Shown here piece by piece: positions 8,725 to 17,894 of a DNA stretch of 64,000 bases. Each line of letters starts with the position of its first letter. Within the stretch, counting starts at the first letter, position 1. This DNA comes from an uncultured Clostridia bacterium (lineage in GTDB: Bacteria > Bacillota > Clostridia > Christensenellales > Aristaeellaceae), in NCBI GenBank assembly GCA_934631025.1, contig CAKTXR010000001.1, forward strand, positions 139,652 through 203,651, given 5' to 3'. The position numbers and the translations under genes are program-made. The notes beneath the pieces are model-generated. The model saw nothing but the letters and a program-made list of their open reading frames with translations, had not been told where the DNA came from and did no database searches.

Positions 8725-9758
8725 TGCGCAGACGCGGCAAATATCGCGGCGGCGACGGCGGCTCCCTGTGGATCAGCTTTTCCGACCTCATGAGCGCGCT
8801 CATGCTGATCTTCGTGCTGGTGCTGTTCTACGCCGTGTATCAGTATTACGATATGCTCGAGGTCAAGACCGCCGAGCTGCTCTGCCAGAGCGGTCTCCTG
8901 GACGAAAAGTCGTCCCAGCTGTCGCTCTCCCAGCAGGAGCTTGAGGAAAAGGAAAACGCGCTGGCCCTCGCTCAGCAGACGCTGGACGACAAGGAGGCTC
9001 AGCTGAACAGTCAGTCGCTCAAGCTGACCGAAACCGAGCAGGAGCTGATCAACGAAAAGGCCAAGCTGCTGCTCCAGGAGGATACGCTCAACGCCCTTCA
9101 GGAAAAGCTTGCGGCGCAGGAAAGCGAGCTGAGCAGCGCCCGCGTGAGTCTGGACGAGGCGCTGGCCGCCCAGCAGAGCCAGCAGGCGCAGCTTGAAGCG
9201 CAGCAGGCCCAGCTGGACAAGCTGGTGGGCGTGAAGAGCGCCATCATCGAGGAGCTGGTGCGCGCACTGGCCAATTCCAACATCAACGGCGCGAGCGTCG
9301 ACGATTCGGGCGCGATCGTGTTCAGCACGGAGATGATGTTCGACGTGAATCGCTCCACGCTCAAGGACGTGGGCAAGGCGTTTTTGAACAGCTTCATTCC
9401 CGCGTATCTGGACGTGCTGATGAGCGATAATTACTCTCAGTATGTCAGCCAGATCATCATTGAAGGCCACACCGATACCGACGGCACGTTCCTGACCAAC
9501 ATGAGGCTTTCACAGGATCGCGCCTATGCCGTGCTGAGATACATACTCAGCGGAGAATTTACCGGCATATCGGACGCGGCCAAGGAACGGCTCCAGCAGA
9601 TCGTGACGGTCAACGGCCGCTCCTACAGCGATCCCATTTACAACGACGACGGCACGGTCAATATGGACGCGTCCCGCCGCGTGGTGATCAAGTTCCGCAT
9701 GAACGACGAGGATATGGTCAATGAAATGCTCTCCATACTGGACGGCATGAATAATTAA
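8724..9758 (+). CDS. MotB/OmpA-type stator subunit (ZorB-like)
   Basis: A 344-residue partner of the preceding channel subunit. A short cytoplasmic N terminus leads into a single membrane helix with the MotB-type ion-binding Asp (ISFSDLMSALMLIFVLVLFY, Asp near residue 21). About 110 residues of Gln/Glu-rich coiled coil follow. The C terminus is an OmpA-like peptidoglycan-binding domain with the EGHTDTDGT and RLSQDRAYAV signatures. It would anchor the motor to the cell wall. The gene overlaps its neighbour by 1 nt, so the two are co-translated. No flagellar, Tol/Exb or Zorya effector gene lies nearby, so the driven process is unknown. Confidence 0.83.
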   Translation: MRRRGKYRGGDGGSLWISFSDLMSALMLIFVLVLFYAVYQYYDMLEVKTAELLCQSGLLDEKSSQLSLSQQELEEKENALALAQQTLDDKEAQLNSQSLKLTETEQELINEKAKLLLQEDTLNALQEKLAAQESELSSARVSLDEALAAQQSQQAQLEAQQAQLDKLVGVKSAIIEELVRALANSNINGASVDDSGAIVFSTEMMFDVNRSTLKDVGKAFLNSFIPAYLDVLMSDNYSQYVSQIIIEGHTDTDGTFLTNMRLSQDRAYAVLRYILSGEFTGISDAAKERLQQIVTVNGRSYSDPIYNDDGTVNMDASRRVVIKFRMNDEDMVNEMLSILDGMNN

Positions 9759-9772
9759 CGGAGGCGTGTGCT

Positions 9773-12421
9773 ATGCCGCAGGCGGTCAATTTGACGTGTG
9801 AGTACAAGGTTGATCCCATTGGACTGGATTTGGAAAGGCCGCGCTTCAGCTGGCAGTGCGTGTCCGAGGGAAAGATGATTCAGGGCGGCTATCAGATACA
9901 GGTGTTCAGGGAGGGCGAGACCGCGCCTTTGTGGGACACCGGCCGCGTGAATAAGCGTGACAGCCTGCTCGTGCCCTACGACGGGCCGGCGCTCCAGCCG
10001 CGCACCCGCTACAGCTGGCGCGTGCGCATCTGGGACAAGAAGGGCCGCGACGGCGAGTTCAGCGCGATTTCCTCCTTTGAAACCGGCATGATGAACCGCC
10101 CCTTCGCCGCGCAGTGGATCAGCATTCCCGACAAGGGCGACATTTCTAAAATGCAGAGCGCGCCGCGCTTCCGCCGCGAGTTCGATCTGGGCGGCCGCAA
10201 AATAAAAAGCGCGCGCCTGTACGCCACGGCGCTGGGCGTTTACGCCATGCGTCTCAATGGCAAAGATGTGAGCAGCGATCTGCTCTGCCCCGGCTGGACG
10301 GATTACGACCGCTGCGTGCAGTATCAGACCTGGGACGTGACCGCGCTGCTCAGATCGGGCCCAAACGCGCTCGCGGCCACGCTGGGCGACGGCTGGTATC
10401 GCGGCTATCTGGCCTACAAGGACAACCGCAACGTCTTTGGCGAGAAGCTGGCGCTGCTGGCCGAGCTGTGGGTGCGCTTTGAGGACGGCGGCGAGGAGAC
10501 GATCGTCACCGACGGGCAGTGGAAGGCGCTCCCCGAAACGCCGATCCGGCACGTCGACTACTACATGGGCATTGAGTACGACGCGCGCATGGAAACGCCG
10601 GGCTGGGACGACGTGGGTTTCGACGATTCCCACTGGCAGGAGGCGGCTGTGCTGCGCCGGCTGAACTACAAGCTGAACGCGCAGCTGGATCACCCCGTGC
10701 GGCGGCAGTCGATCATCACGCCGATCGCGCTCATCACCACGCCGCGTGGCGAGAAGGTGCTCGATCTGGGACAGAACATGGTCGGCTGGCTGCGCTTCCG
10801 CGTAAAAGGCCCGGCCGGAACGCGCGTGGTGATCAGCCACGGCGAGGTGCTGGACAAGGACGGCAACTTCTATAACGAAAACTACCGCATCGCCAGGGCG
10901 GAAATCGGCTATACGCTCTCGGGCCGCGGCTGGGAAACCTTTGAGCCGCAGCTCACGTTCTTCGGCTTCCGCTATGTGCGTTTGGAAAACTGGCCGTGCG
11001 AGATCGACGTGCGCGATTTCGCCGGCGTGGTCATCAGCTCGGACATCGCGGTGACCTCGGGCTTCGGCTGCTCGGACGAGCGCGTCAACCAGCTCTTCCA
11101 CAACATCCAGTGGGGACAGCGGGGCAACTTTGTGGACGTGCCCACTGACTGCCCGCAGCGCGACGAGCGGCTGGGCTGGACGGGCGACTGCCAGGCCTTC
11201 TGCCGCACGGCGTGCATCAACATGGACAGCGCGCTCATGCTGTCCGAATGGCTGAAGGATCTCGCGTTTGATCAGCGCGAGGACGGCGCTGTGCCGTTCG
11301 TCGTGCCGCAGGTGCTCAAGGACAGCTGCTACGGCGGCGCGGCGTGGGGCGACGCGGCCACCATCGTGCCCTGGACGCTCTATCAGTGCTATGACGACAA
11401 GCGCGTGCTGGAAAACGCCTATCCCTCCATGCGGCGCTGGCTCAAATACATCGAATCGCAGAGCGAGAACGACCTGTGGGCGCACGGCTCGCAGTTCGGC
11501 GACTGGCTGGGGCTGGACGCGCGCGAGGGCAGCTACACCGGCGCGACCGACAAGACGCTCATCGCTACGGCGTTCTATGCGCACTCGACGTATCTGACGC
11601 AGCGCACGGCGGAGGTGTTGGGCTATGAGAAGGACGCGGTCGAGCTGCGCGCGCTCAGGCGGCGCATCGTGAAGGCCTATCGGCGCGAGTTCATCACGCC
11701 GGGAGGCCGTCTGGCCGTGCGCACGCAGACCGCCTACGCGCTCACGCTGCATTTCGATCTGGCCGAGGAACAGGATCGGCCGCGTATGGTGCGCGAGCTG
11801 GTTCAGCTGATCGAGGAAAACGGCGGCCATCTGACCACCGGCTTCGTCGGCACGCCCTATCTGTGCCTGGCGCTCACCGAGGGCGGCGCGCACGAGGCGG
11901 CGGGACGACTGCTGCTCAAGAGCGACTATCCCTCCTGGCTGTATCCGGTCACCCGCGGCGCGACCACCATGTGGGAGCACTGGGACGGCGTGAAGCCCGA
12001 CGGCAGCTTCTGGTCGAAGGACATGAACTCCTTCAACCACTATGCCTACGGCGCGATCGGCGAATGGCTGATCCGCGCGCTGGCCGGCATCGATCTGACC
12101 GAGCCGGGCTATCGCAAGCTGGTCATTCATCCGCGCCCCATCGAGGGGTTGTCGTTCGTGTCCGCCTGGCAGAAAACGCCCTATGGCCGCGTGAGCTGCG
12201 AATGGCGCGTCGAGGACGACGGCCTGCGCATCGTCAACTGCAACATCCCCTGCGGCGCGACGGCCGTGGCAGTGCTGGAGCAGGCCGAGCTGTGCCAGGT
12301 GACCGACGGCGAGAAGCGGCTGGGCGACAGCGCGGGCGTTGTGCGCGCGTGGCAGTCGGAGGACGACGTCATGCTCGAGCTGGAATCGGGCAGCTACGCC
12401 TTCAAATGGCGCAACGACTAA
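9773..12421 (+). CDS. Alpha-L-rhamnosidase, GH78
   Basis: An 882-residue cytoplasmic enzyme (no signal peptide) that removes terminal alpha-L-rhamnose from oligosaccharides or flavonoid glycosides. N-terminal beta-sandwich domains open with SWQCVSEGKMIQGGYQIQVF. The (alpha/alpha)6 catalytic domain carries the family motif DCPQRDERLGWTGD at about residues 459-472, which holds the acidic catalytic residues. It ends in a C-terminal beta-sandwich. Length fits GH78. It starts 14 nt after the motor stator gene with a GGAGG site, so it is probably on the same mRNA, although a functional link is not evident. Confidence 0.92.
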   Translation: MPQAVNLTCEYKVDPIGLDLERPRFSWQCVSEGKMIQGGYQIQVFREGETAPLWDTGRVNKRDSLLVPYDGPALQPRTRYSWRVRIWDKKGRDGEFSAISSFETGMMNRPFAAQWISIPDKGDISKMQSAPRFRREFDLGGRKIKSARLYATALGVYAMRLNGKDVSSDLLCPGWTDYDRCVQYQTWDVTALLRSGPNALAATLGDGWYRGYLAYKDNRNVFGEKLALLAELWVRFEDGGEETIVTDGQWKALPETPIRHVDYYMGIEYDARMETPGWDDVGFDDSHWQEAAVLRRLNYKLNAQLDHPVRRQSIITPIALITTPRGEKVLDLGQNMVGWLRFRVKGPAGTRVVISHGEVLDKDGNFYNENYRIARAEIGYTLSGRGWETFEPQLTFFGFRYVRLENWPCEIDVRDFAGVVISSDIAVTSGFGCSDERVNQLFHNIQWGQRGNFVDVPTDCPQRDERLGWTGDCQAFCRTACINMDSALMLSEWLKDLAFDQREDGAVPFVVPQVLKDSCYGGAAWGDAATIVPWTLYQCYDDKRVLENAYPSMRRWLKYIESQSENDLWAHGSQFGDWLGLDAREGSYTGATDKTLIATAFYAHSTYLTQRTAEVLGYEKDAVELRALRRRIVKAYRREFITPGGRLAVRTQTAYALTLHFDLAEEQDRPRMVRELVQLIEENGGHLTTGFVGTPYLCLALTEGGAHEAAGRLLLKSDYPSWLYPVTRGATTMWEHWDGVKPDGSFWSKDMNSFNHYAYGAIGEWLIRALAGIDLTEPGYRKLVIHPRPIEGLSFVSAWQKTPYGRVSCEWRVEDDGLRIVNCNIPCGATAVAVLEQAELCQVTDGEKRLGDSAGVVRAWQSEDDVMLELESGSYAFKWRND

Positions 12422-12448
12422 AGCGCGCTTATAAAGAATTCCTCGGGG

Positions 12449-12485
12449 CGCGGCGCTTTTTCAACGAAATCTGCGCCGCGTTTCC
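12449..12485 (+). terminator. Candidate terminator after the rhamnosidase
   Basis: An 8-bp GC-rich stem (12449-12456 with 12473-12480) followed by only three T residues. The remaining gap to 12690 shows nothing else I can support. Confidence 0.4.
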
Positions 12486-12690
12486 CTGATTCGGCTTGGC
12501 TGAGCTGTTAGCTTTCCTCATCGGGGCAGGAATCCATTATGATTCCGTGCGGCCTTCGGGAAGCGCGGCGGGTGAAGCCGTGGGAGGCGTTTGCCGCGAA
12601 AAGCCCGCGGGGAATTTGCGGAAAACGCGCGCTTAATCGCAAAAATGCTCATTCAAACGGCCTGAAGGTCGGGAAACGGAGCGTAAAAAC

Positions 12691-13266
12691 GTGAAATATA
12701 TTCGGAGATTCCTTTCGTTCGTGGCCAGCCGGATGGTGATCCTCAGCATCGTCGTGGCGCTACTGATACTGGCGTTCTATCTGGCGATGAACACGGCCAA
12801 CATCTATATTCTGCTCAACGACGGCATGACGGCGCGCACATCGGTCATACTGACGCGCCAGAATGCCGACGAGCTGACCAACTACTTCACCAACGATTTT
12901 CTGCTGAGCGACGAGACGCTCAACATCGGCCTGAGCGACGCTTCGCCCTATATCGACTACAACATCACCGATTTCAACTACAAGCTCTCGCTGGAATGGG
13001 TGTGGGCGTGGCCGTGGGAGAACAGCGCCACGGCGACCATCGTCGAGCGCGTGCCCAAGATCAGCGGCAGCGTGCTCAAGGAAAAATCCGATCTGGTGAA
13101 GGACGGCACGCTCTCCGCCACGCCGCCCAGCTGGTACGGCGGCCGCTATACCGTGAAGCTGGTACGCCTTGAGGGCAGCTGGAAGATCGACAAGCTGATC
13201 CAGACGCAGCTGATCATCGAGGAGCCGACCCCCGAACCGGCGACGGCCTCGCCCGCGCCGCAATGA
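12691..13266 (+). CDS. Single-pass membrane protein of unknown function
   Basis: 191 residues starting at a GTG with GGAG about 10 nt upstream. One N-terminal membrane helix (MVILSIVVALLILAFYLAM) is followed by an extracytoplasmic domain of about 140 residues rich in Asp and Trp, and a Pro/Thr/Ala tail. I do not recognise the family. The stop codon overlaps the dus start (ATGA), so translation is coupled to a tRNA-modifying enzyme, an arrangement that need not imply shared function. Confidence 0.7.
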   Translation: MKYIRRFLSFVASRMVILSIVVALLILAFYLAMNTANIYILLNDGMTARTSVILTRQNADELTNYFTNDFLLSDETLNIGLSDASPYIDYNITDFNYKLSLEWVWAWPWENSATATIVERVPKISGSVLKEKSDLVKDGTLSATPPSWYGGRYTVKLVRLEGSWKIDKLIQTQLIIEEPTPEPATASPAPQ

Positions 13267-14255
13267 GAATCGGCCATATTGAGATCCCCCAGGGCGCGGG
13301 ACTGGCGCCCATGGCCGGCGTGACCGATATGCCCATGCGCAGGCTGTGCTTCGAGATGGGCGCGGCCTGGGCGGTGAGCGAAATGCTCTCGGCCAAAGGC
13401 TTCATGTACGCGCCGCAGGGCACGCGGGCGATGGACAACCTGCTGGCGCACGACAAAAGCGAGGGCATATTGGGCCTTCAGCTCTTCGGCCGCGAAATTC
13501 AGTATATGAGCGCGGCGGCGGCGCGGCTGTCCGACCGCGGCTTTGACTTTATCGACATCAACATGGGCTGCCCCGCGCCGAAGATCGTCTCAAACGGTGA
13601 AGGTTCGGCGCTGATGAAGGAGCCTGAGCTGGCCGAGAGGATCGTCGCGGCGGTGGTGAAGGCGACAAATCTGCCCGTGACGGTCAAGATGCGCGCGGGC
13701 TGGGACAGTGAGCACATGAGCGCCGTCGAGCTGGCCCGACGCGCCGAGCAGGCGGGCGCTGCGGCGATCACCGTACACGGCCGCACGCGCGATCAGATGT
13801 ACTCGGGGCGCGCCGACCGCGAGATCATCGCGCGGGTCAAGGCGGCGGTGAGCATTCCCGTGATCGGCAACGGCGATGTGCGCAGCGCGGCGGACTACTT
13901 CGCCATGAAGCGCGAGACCGGCTGCGACGCGGTGGCGATCGGCCGCGGGGCGCAGGGCAATCCCTGGCTGTTCCGCGAAATTCTCGCCGCGGAGAAGGGC
14001 GAGCCGTTTGAAAAGCCCACTGTGCGCGAGCGTGTCGAAATGGCGCTGCGGCACGCGCGGATGCAGGCCGAGTATATCGGCGGTGAGCAGGCGGCGAAGG
14101 AAATGCGCAAGCACGTCGCCTGGACGATGCAGGGGACGCCCGGCTGCGCGCGGCTGCGGGAAGCCGTCAACAATACGCAGTCTCTGGAGGAGATGGCGCG
14201 TGTGCTGAACGCGTATATCATAGAGGAGGAAAATCATGCGCAGAACCGACCGTGA
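13263..14255 (+). CDS. dus: tRNA-dihydrouridine synthase
   Basis: A 330-residue FMN enzyme that reduces uridines in the tRNA D-loop. The TIM-barrel start LAPMAGVTDMPMRRLC, the catalytic-Cys segment DINMGCPAPKIVSNGEGSAL, the FMN-binding VKMRAGWD and ITVHGRTRDQMYSG, and the phosphate loop IGNGDV and AIGRGAQGNPWLF are all intact. Length is typical of DusB-like proteins. It overlaps the preceding gene by 4 nt and the next by 20 nt, so it is in the middle of an operon. Confidence 0.93.
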   Translation: MRIGHIEIPQGAGLAPMAGVTDMPMRRLCFEMGAAWAVSEMLSAKGFMYAPQGTRAMDNLLAHDKSEGILGLQLFGREIQYMSAAAARLSDRGFDFIDINMGCPAPKIVSNGEGSALMKEPELAERIVAAVVKATNLPVTVKMRAGWDSEHMSAVELARRAEQAGAAAITVHGRTRDQMYSGRADREIIARVKAAVSIPVIGNGDVRSAADYFAMKRETGCDAVAIGRGAQGNPWLFREILAAEKGEPFEKPTVRERVEMALRHARMQAEYIGGEQAAKEMRKHVAWTMQGTPGCARLREAVNNTQSLEEMARVLNAYIIEEENHAQNRP

Positions 14256-15756
14256 ACGCAGGAAAAAATGGGTGCGCGTTCTGGCCGTCGTGCTGGCGAT
14301 ACTGCTGATCGCGGGCACGCTGGTCTCCGTGCTGCCGATCTTCGAGGCCTTTGCCGAGGAGGAAGCCGTGAACCGCTACGAGCTGGCGGTCACGGCTAAC
14401 CTTACGGCGGGCACGGCGCGCGTGCGCGAGAAGCTGACCTACACGAACACGGCGGGCAGGGCGCTGGATCATGTGATGTTCAATCTCTGGGCAAATCTGC
14501 TCAGGCGCGAAACTGCCGTGCCTGTGGACGACGACGAATGGAACGACGCCTTTCCGGCCGGCTATGCCCCGGGGGGCGTCGATTTTATAAGCGTGAGCGT
14601 GAACGGCGCGGCGGCGGACTGGGCGGTCAGCGGCGATTACGAACAGTTTCTGCGCGTCGCCTGCCCGCTGGAGGACGGCGAAAGCGCCGTGATCGAGTTT
14701 GAATTTACGCTCGTATTGAGCGACAACCGCTGGGCGCTGGGCTATGAGGAGATGGGCTATCGGCTGATCAGCTTTTATCCCACGGCGGCGGTTTACGATC
14801 AGACCATGGACGGCTTTGTGCTCAACAGCTGGGGCGCTGCCACCGATCCGGCGATGAGCGACCCCGCCGACTACGTGCTCTCGCTCACGCTGGACGAGGG
14901 CTGGGACGTGGCGTCGAGCGGCGTCATCACCGGCAAAACGGCGGAAAACGGCCGCGTAACATGGATGATCGAGGGGACGGGGCTGCGCGATCTGGCGCTG
15001 ACCTTCAGCCGCCGCATGAACGAGTGCGTTAAAACGACCGAATCGGGCGTGACCATCCGCGCGCTGGCCAGCACGGCCCTCACGGCGAACGCCATGGCCG
15101 AATACGCCGCGCGTATTGTCGAGACATACGAGCAGTGGCTGGGCGAGTACCCGTATGTGTCGCTGGACATTGCGGAGACTGACCTTCTGCACGGCATGAG
15201 CCGCTCGGGCGTGATATTCGTGCCGTCTGCGCTGTGCGGGCTGACGAAGCGGAGCGCGCTGGAGGAGGCGCTGAGCGTCCTGTGCGCGCGGCAGTGGTTC
15301 GGCGGCAAGGTGGGCAGCAATCCGGAGAACGAGCCGTGGATGAACGACACGCTGTCACACTATTTTTCGCTGCTCTACTATGAGGAGCGCGAGGGCTACA
15401 ACGGCTATCTGAAGCGGCTCAACGCCGAGGTGCTCGACGCGCTGCAAATCACGCTGCCGGGCGGTCTGGTGGTGGACAGCCATGCCAGCCGATTCACCGA
15501 TTACGGCGAATACGAGCTGGTGGTGATCGACCGCGGCATGGCCGTGATGCACGAGCTGCGCGCGATGGTCGGCCGCGAGACCTTCCTCGAAGCGCTGGGC
15601 TGCTATGCCCGCGAGAACGCGGGGCGCATCGCGTCGATCGAGCAGTTCGTCGCGGCGTTCAACGAGACGACCGGCTCGACGTGGGGCGAGTATATCGTCG
15701 CGCAGATGCACGACATCGGCGATTACGTCAATTCCGACATGACGTGGTTCGAATGA
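14236..15756 (+). CDS. M1-peptidase-like membrane protein lacking the zinc motif
   Basis: A 506-residue protein with an N-terminal membrane anchor (RVLAVVLAILLIAGTLVSVL) and an extracytoplasmic gluzincin-like fold. The region aligning with M1 aminopeptidases reads VLCARQWFGGKV where active enzymes read HELAHQWFG. Both zinc His and the catalytic Glu are therefore replaced, and the downstream NEG motif has become MNDTLSHY. The fold is recognisable but hydrolysis by the M1 mechanism is not expected, so a binding or scaffold role is inferred. The start has a GAGGAGG site and lies 20 nt inside dus. Confidence 0.75.
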   Translation: MRRTDRERRKKWVRVLAVVLAILLIAGTLVSVLPIFEAFAEEEAVNRYELAVTANLTAGTARVREKLTYTNTAGRALDHVMFNLWANLLRRETAVPVDDDEWNDAFPAGYAPGGVDFISVSVNGAAADWAVSGDYEQFLRVACPLEDGESAVIEFEFTLVLSDNRWALGYEEMGYRLISFYPTAAVYDQTMDGFVLNSWGAATDPAMSDPADYVLSLTLDEGWDVASSGVITGKTAENGRVTWMIEGTGLRDLALTFSRRMNECVKTTESGVTIRALASTALTANAMAEYAARIVETYEQWLGEYPYVSLDIAETDLLHGMSRSGVIFVPSALCGLTKRSALEEALSVLCARQWFGGKVGSNPENEPWMNDTLSHYFSLLYYEEREGYNGYLKRLNAEVLDALQITLPGGLVVDSHASRFTDYGEYELVVIDRGMAVMHELRAMVGRETFLEALGCYARENAGRIASIEQFVAAFNETTGSTWGEYIVAQMHDIGDYVNSDMTWFE

Positions 15757-15771
15757 GGGGAGGAAAGAGCG

Positions 15772-16677
15772 ATGCTGGACGTTTGCCTGCTGGGGTGCGG
15801 TGGCATGATGCCCCTGCCCGGCCGCTGGCTGACGGCGCTCATGCTGCGCTATAACGGCAGGAGCCTGCTCATAGACTGCGGCGAGGGCACGCAGATCGCC
15901 ATCCGCGAAAAGGGCTGGGGCATGAAGGCCATCGACACGATCGCGATCACGCATCTGCACGCCGACCACATCGGCGGCCTGCCGGGGCTGCTGCTCTCGA
16001 TGGGCCATTCCGGACGCACGGAGCCGCTGACCATGATCGGCCCGCCGCGCCTGCCCGAGACGGTGGCGGCGCTGCGCTCGATTGCGCCGGAGGTGCCGTT
16101 CCCGATTGAGTTTAAGGTGGTGAGCGGCGCGGAGGAGACGCTCGAGTGGAACGGCTGCGCGCTCAGGGCGTTCCGCGTGTCGCACGGGATGCCCTGCTAC
16201 GGCTATGCGCTGGAGATTCCGCGGGCGGGGAAATTCGATCCCGCGCGGGCAGCGGCGATACCGCGTATATATTGGAAGAAACTCCAGCAGGGCGAGACGG
16301 TGACCGACGGCGAAAAGACCTATTATCCCGCCGATGTGCTCGGCCCGGCGCGCGCGGGGCTGAAGGTGACCTATTGCACCGACAGCCGCCCCGTGCCCTC
16401 GATCGCCGAAAACGCGAAGAACGCCGACCTGTTCATCTGCGAGGGAATGTACGGCGATCCGGCCAAGCAGGACAAGGCGATCGAGAATATGCACATGACC
16501 TTCGAGGAGGCGGCGGCGCTGGCGCGGACGGCGCAGCCCAAGGCGATGTGGCTGACGCATTACAGCCCGTCGTTGAACGATCCCGAGGAATTTATCGATC
16601 TGGCGCGCAATATTTTTCCCGAAACGACGGCCGGCGGGAACGGAATGACCGCTGTGCTGCGCTTTGACGAACGCTGA
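15772..16677 (+). CDS. rnz: Ribonuclease Z-like metallo-beta-lactamase-fold nuclease
   Basis: 301 residues. The N-terminal strand LGCGGMMPLPGRWLTALML, the zinc motif THLHADHIGGLPGLLLS, the conserved YCTDSRP (third metal Asp) and the C-terminal WLTHYSPS match RNase Z, which cleaves the 3' trailer of tRNA precursors. Length is typical. It sits downstream of dus and may belong to the same transcript, pairing two tRNA-processing enzymes. Some RNase Z-like proteins have other substrates, so the exact target is inferred. Confidence 0.87.
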   Translation: MLDVCLLGCGGMMPLPGRWLTALMLRYNGRSLLIDCGEGTQIAIREKGWGMKAIDTIAITHLHADHIGGLPGLLLSMGHSGRTEPLTMIGPPRLPETVAALRSIAPEVPFPIEFKVVSGAEETLEWNGCALRAFRVSHGMPCYGYALEIPRAGKFDPARAAAIPRIYWKKLQQGETVTDGEKTYYPADVLGPARAGLKVTYCTDSRPVPSIAENAKNADLFICEGMYGDPAKQDKAIENMHMTFEEAAALARTAQPKAMWLTHYSPSLNDPEEFIDLARNIFPETTAGGNGMTAVLRFDER

Positions 16678-16705
16678 ACAGGCCGTCCAATGAGTGTTCA
16701 TCAGA

Positions 16706-16763
16706 AAATTTTACGCAACTGCGTAAAATTTCAAAATTTCTGAAGAATTTCGTCTAGACGAAA
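16706..16763. repeat. Two perfect inverted repeats between rnz and the glycosyltransferase
   Basis: The first is an 11-bp AT-rich stem with a 4-nt loop (16706-16731). The second is a 16-bp perfect palindrome, TTTCGTCTAGACGAAA (16748-16763). The first could be a two-way terminator; the second looks like a dimeric operator. The remainder up to 16848 shows no gene. Confidence 0.5.
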
Positions 16764-16848
16764 AATGTGACAGTTGTTACGAAATTGCGACATACGCATA
16801 TGCGCTGAATGGAGTGCATAAATAATACGGATTTGCGAGGTGAAACGC

Positions 16849-17835
16849 ATGACAAAACAACCGGTTCTCTATATCGTCGTGCCCTGCTACAACGAGGAGG
16901 AGGTGTTGCCCAGGACGAGCGGCCTGTTCCTTGAGGAGATCAATGAGCTGAGCGGCAAGGGCAAGATCAGCCCGGACAGCCGCGTGCTGTTCGTGGACGA
17001 CGGCAGCCGCGATGGCACATGGCGCATCATATCCGAGCTGGCGGCGCGGGACGAGCACTATCTGGGCATTCGCCAGAGCCGCAACCGCGGGCATCAGAAC
17101 GCCGTTTTTGCGGGGCTGATGGAGGCGAAGGACAGCTGCGACATATCGATCAGCATCGACTGCGACGGGCAGGACGACGTCCACGCCATGGAGGCCATGG
17201 TGGACGCGTATCACGACGGCTGTGAGATCGTGTACGGCGTGCGCACCAGTCGGGCGACCGACACGGCCTTCAAGCGCCTGAGCGCGGAGAGTTTCTACAA
17301 ATTATTGCGCTTCATGGGGGTCGACGTGGTCTATAACCATGCGGATTACCGGCTGATGAGCCGCCGCGCGCTGGAGGAGCTGGCCAAATTCCGCGAGGTG
17401 AACCTGTACCTGCGCGGCATGGCGCCGCTGATCGGCTTCAAGAGCACCAGCGTGGGCTATGAGCGGCACGAGCGGCTGGCGGGCAGGAGCCACTATCCGC
17501 TGGGCAAGATGCTGGCGCTGGCGTTCGACGGCATCAGCAGCATGTCCATAAAGCCCATGCGCATGATCGCGGGGGCGGGCGTGTTCTTCTTTGTGCTGAG
17601 CCTGATCGGCATATTGTGGTCGGTGGTGACGGCGCTGTGCGGCCATGCGGTGCCGGGCTGGGCGAGCACGGCGTGCATCGTGCTGCTGATGGGCGGCATA
17701 CAGTCGCTGTTCATGGGCGTGATCGGCGAATACGTCGGCAAGATTTATCTGGAGGTGAAGGACAGGCCGCGGTATATTATTAGCGAAAAAACGCCGCAAA
17801 ACAGTGGCCGAATTGGGGGTCAAAAAGGACACTGA
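16849..17835 (+). CDS. Membrane glycosyltransferase, family 2 (GtrB/DPM1-like)
   Basis: 328 residues. The GT2 core has IVVPCYNEEEVLP, LFVDDGSRDGTW and the metal-binding SIDCDGQDD, followed by two C-terminal membrane segments (GVFFFVLSLIGILWSVV and IVLLMGGIQSLFMGVIGEY). This is the layout of enzymes that load a sugar onto polyprenyl phosphate on the cytoplasmic face. The ATG at 16849 has GAGG 8 nt upstream; an in-frame GTG at 16840 is less likely. It probably serves surface glycan or protein glycosylation, and the surface-fibre locus follows directly. Confidence 0.88.
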   Translation: MTKQPVLYIVVPCYNEEEVLPRTSGLFLEEINELSGKGKISPDSRVLFVDDGSRDGTWRIISELAARDEHYLGIRQSRNRGHQNAVFAGLMEAKDSCDISISIDCDGQDDVHAMEAMVDAYHDGCEIVYGVRTSRATDTAFKRLSAESFYKLLRFMGVDVVYNHADYRLMSRRALEELAKFREVNLYLRGMAPLIGFKSTSVGYERHERLAGRSHYPLGKMLALAFDGISSMSIKPMRMIAGAGVFFFVLSLIGILWSVVTALCGHAVPGWASTACIVLLMGGIQSLFMGVIGEYVGKIYLEVKDRPRYIISEKTPQNSGRIGGQKGH

Positions 17836-17894
17836 AAACCCTATTTGTTAGCAATATAAAATAGAAAATACATATGCGAAAGGATGACAAACAC

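Noticed and set aside
9755..12130. Open frame of about 790 codons opposite the GH78 gene
   Set aside because: Antisense shadow; no recognisable motif.
7138..12421. A complete Zorya defence system
   Set aside because: Only the motor pair is present; the next gene is a rhamnosidase and no DNA-acting effector is nearby.
14871..15350. Minus-strand frame inside the M1-like gene
   Set aside because: Ser/Arg-rich antisense shadow without ribosome site.
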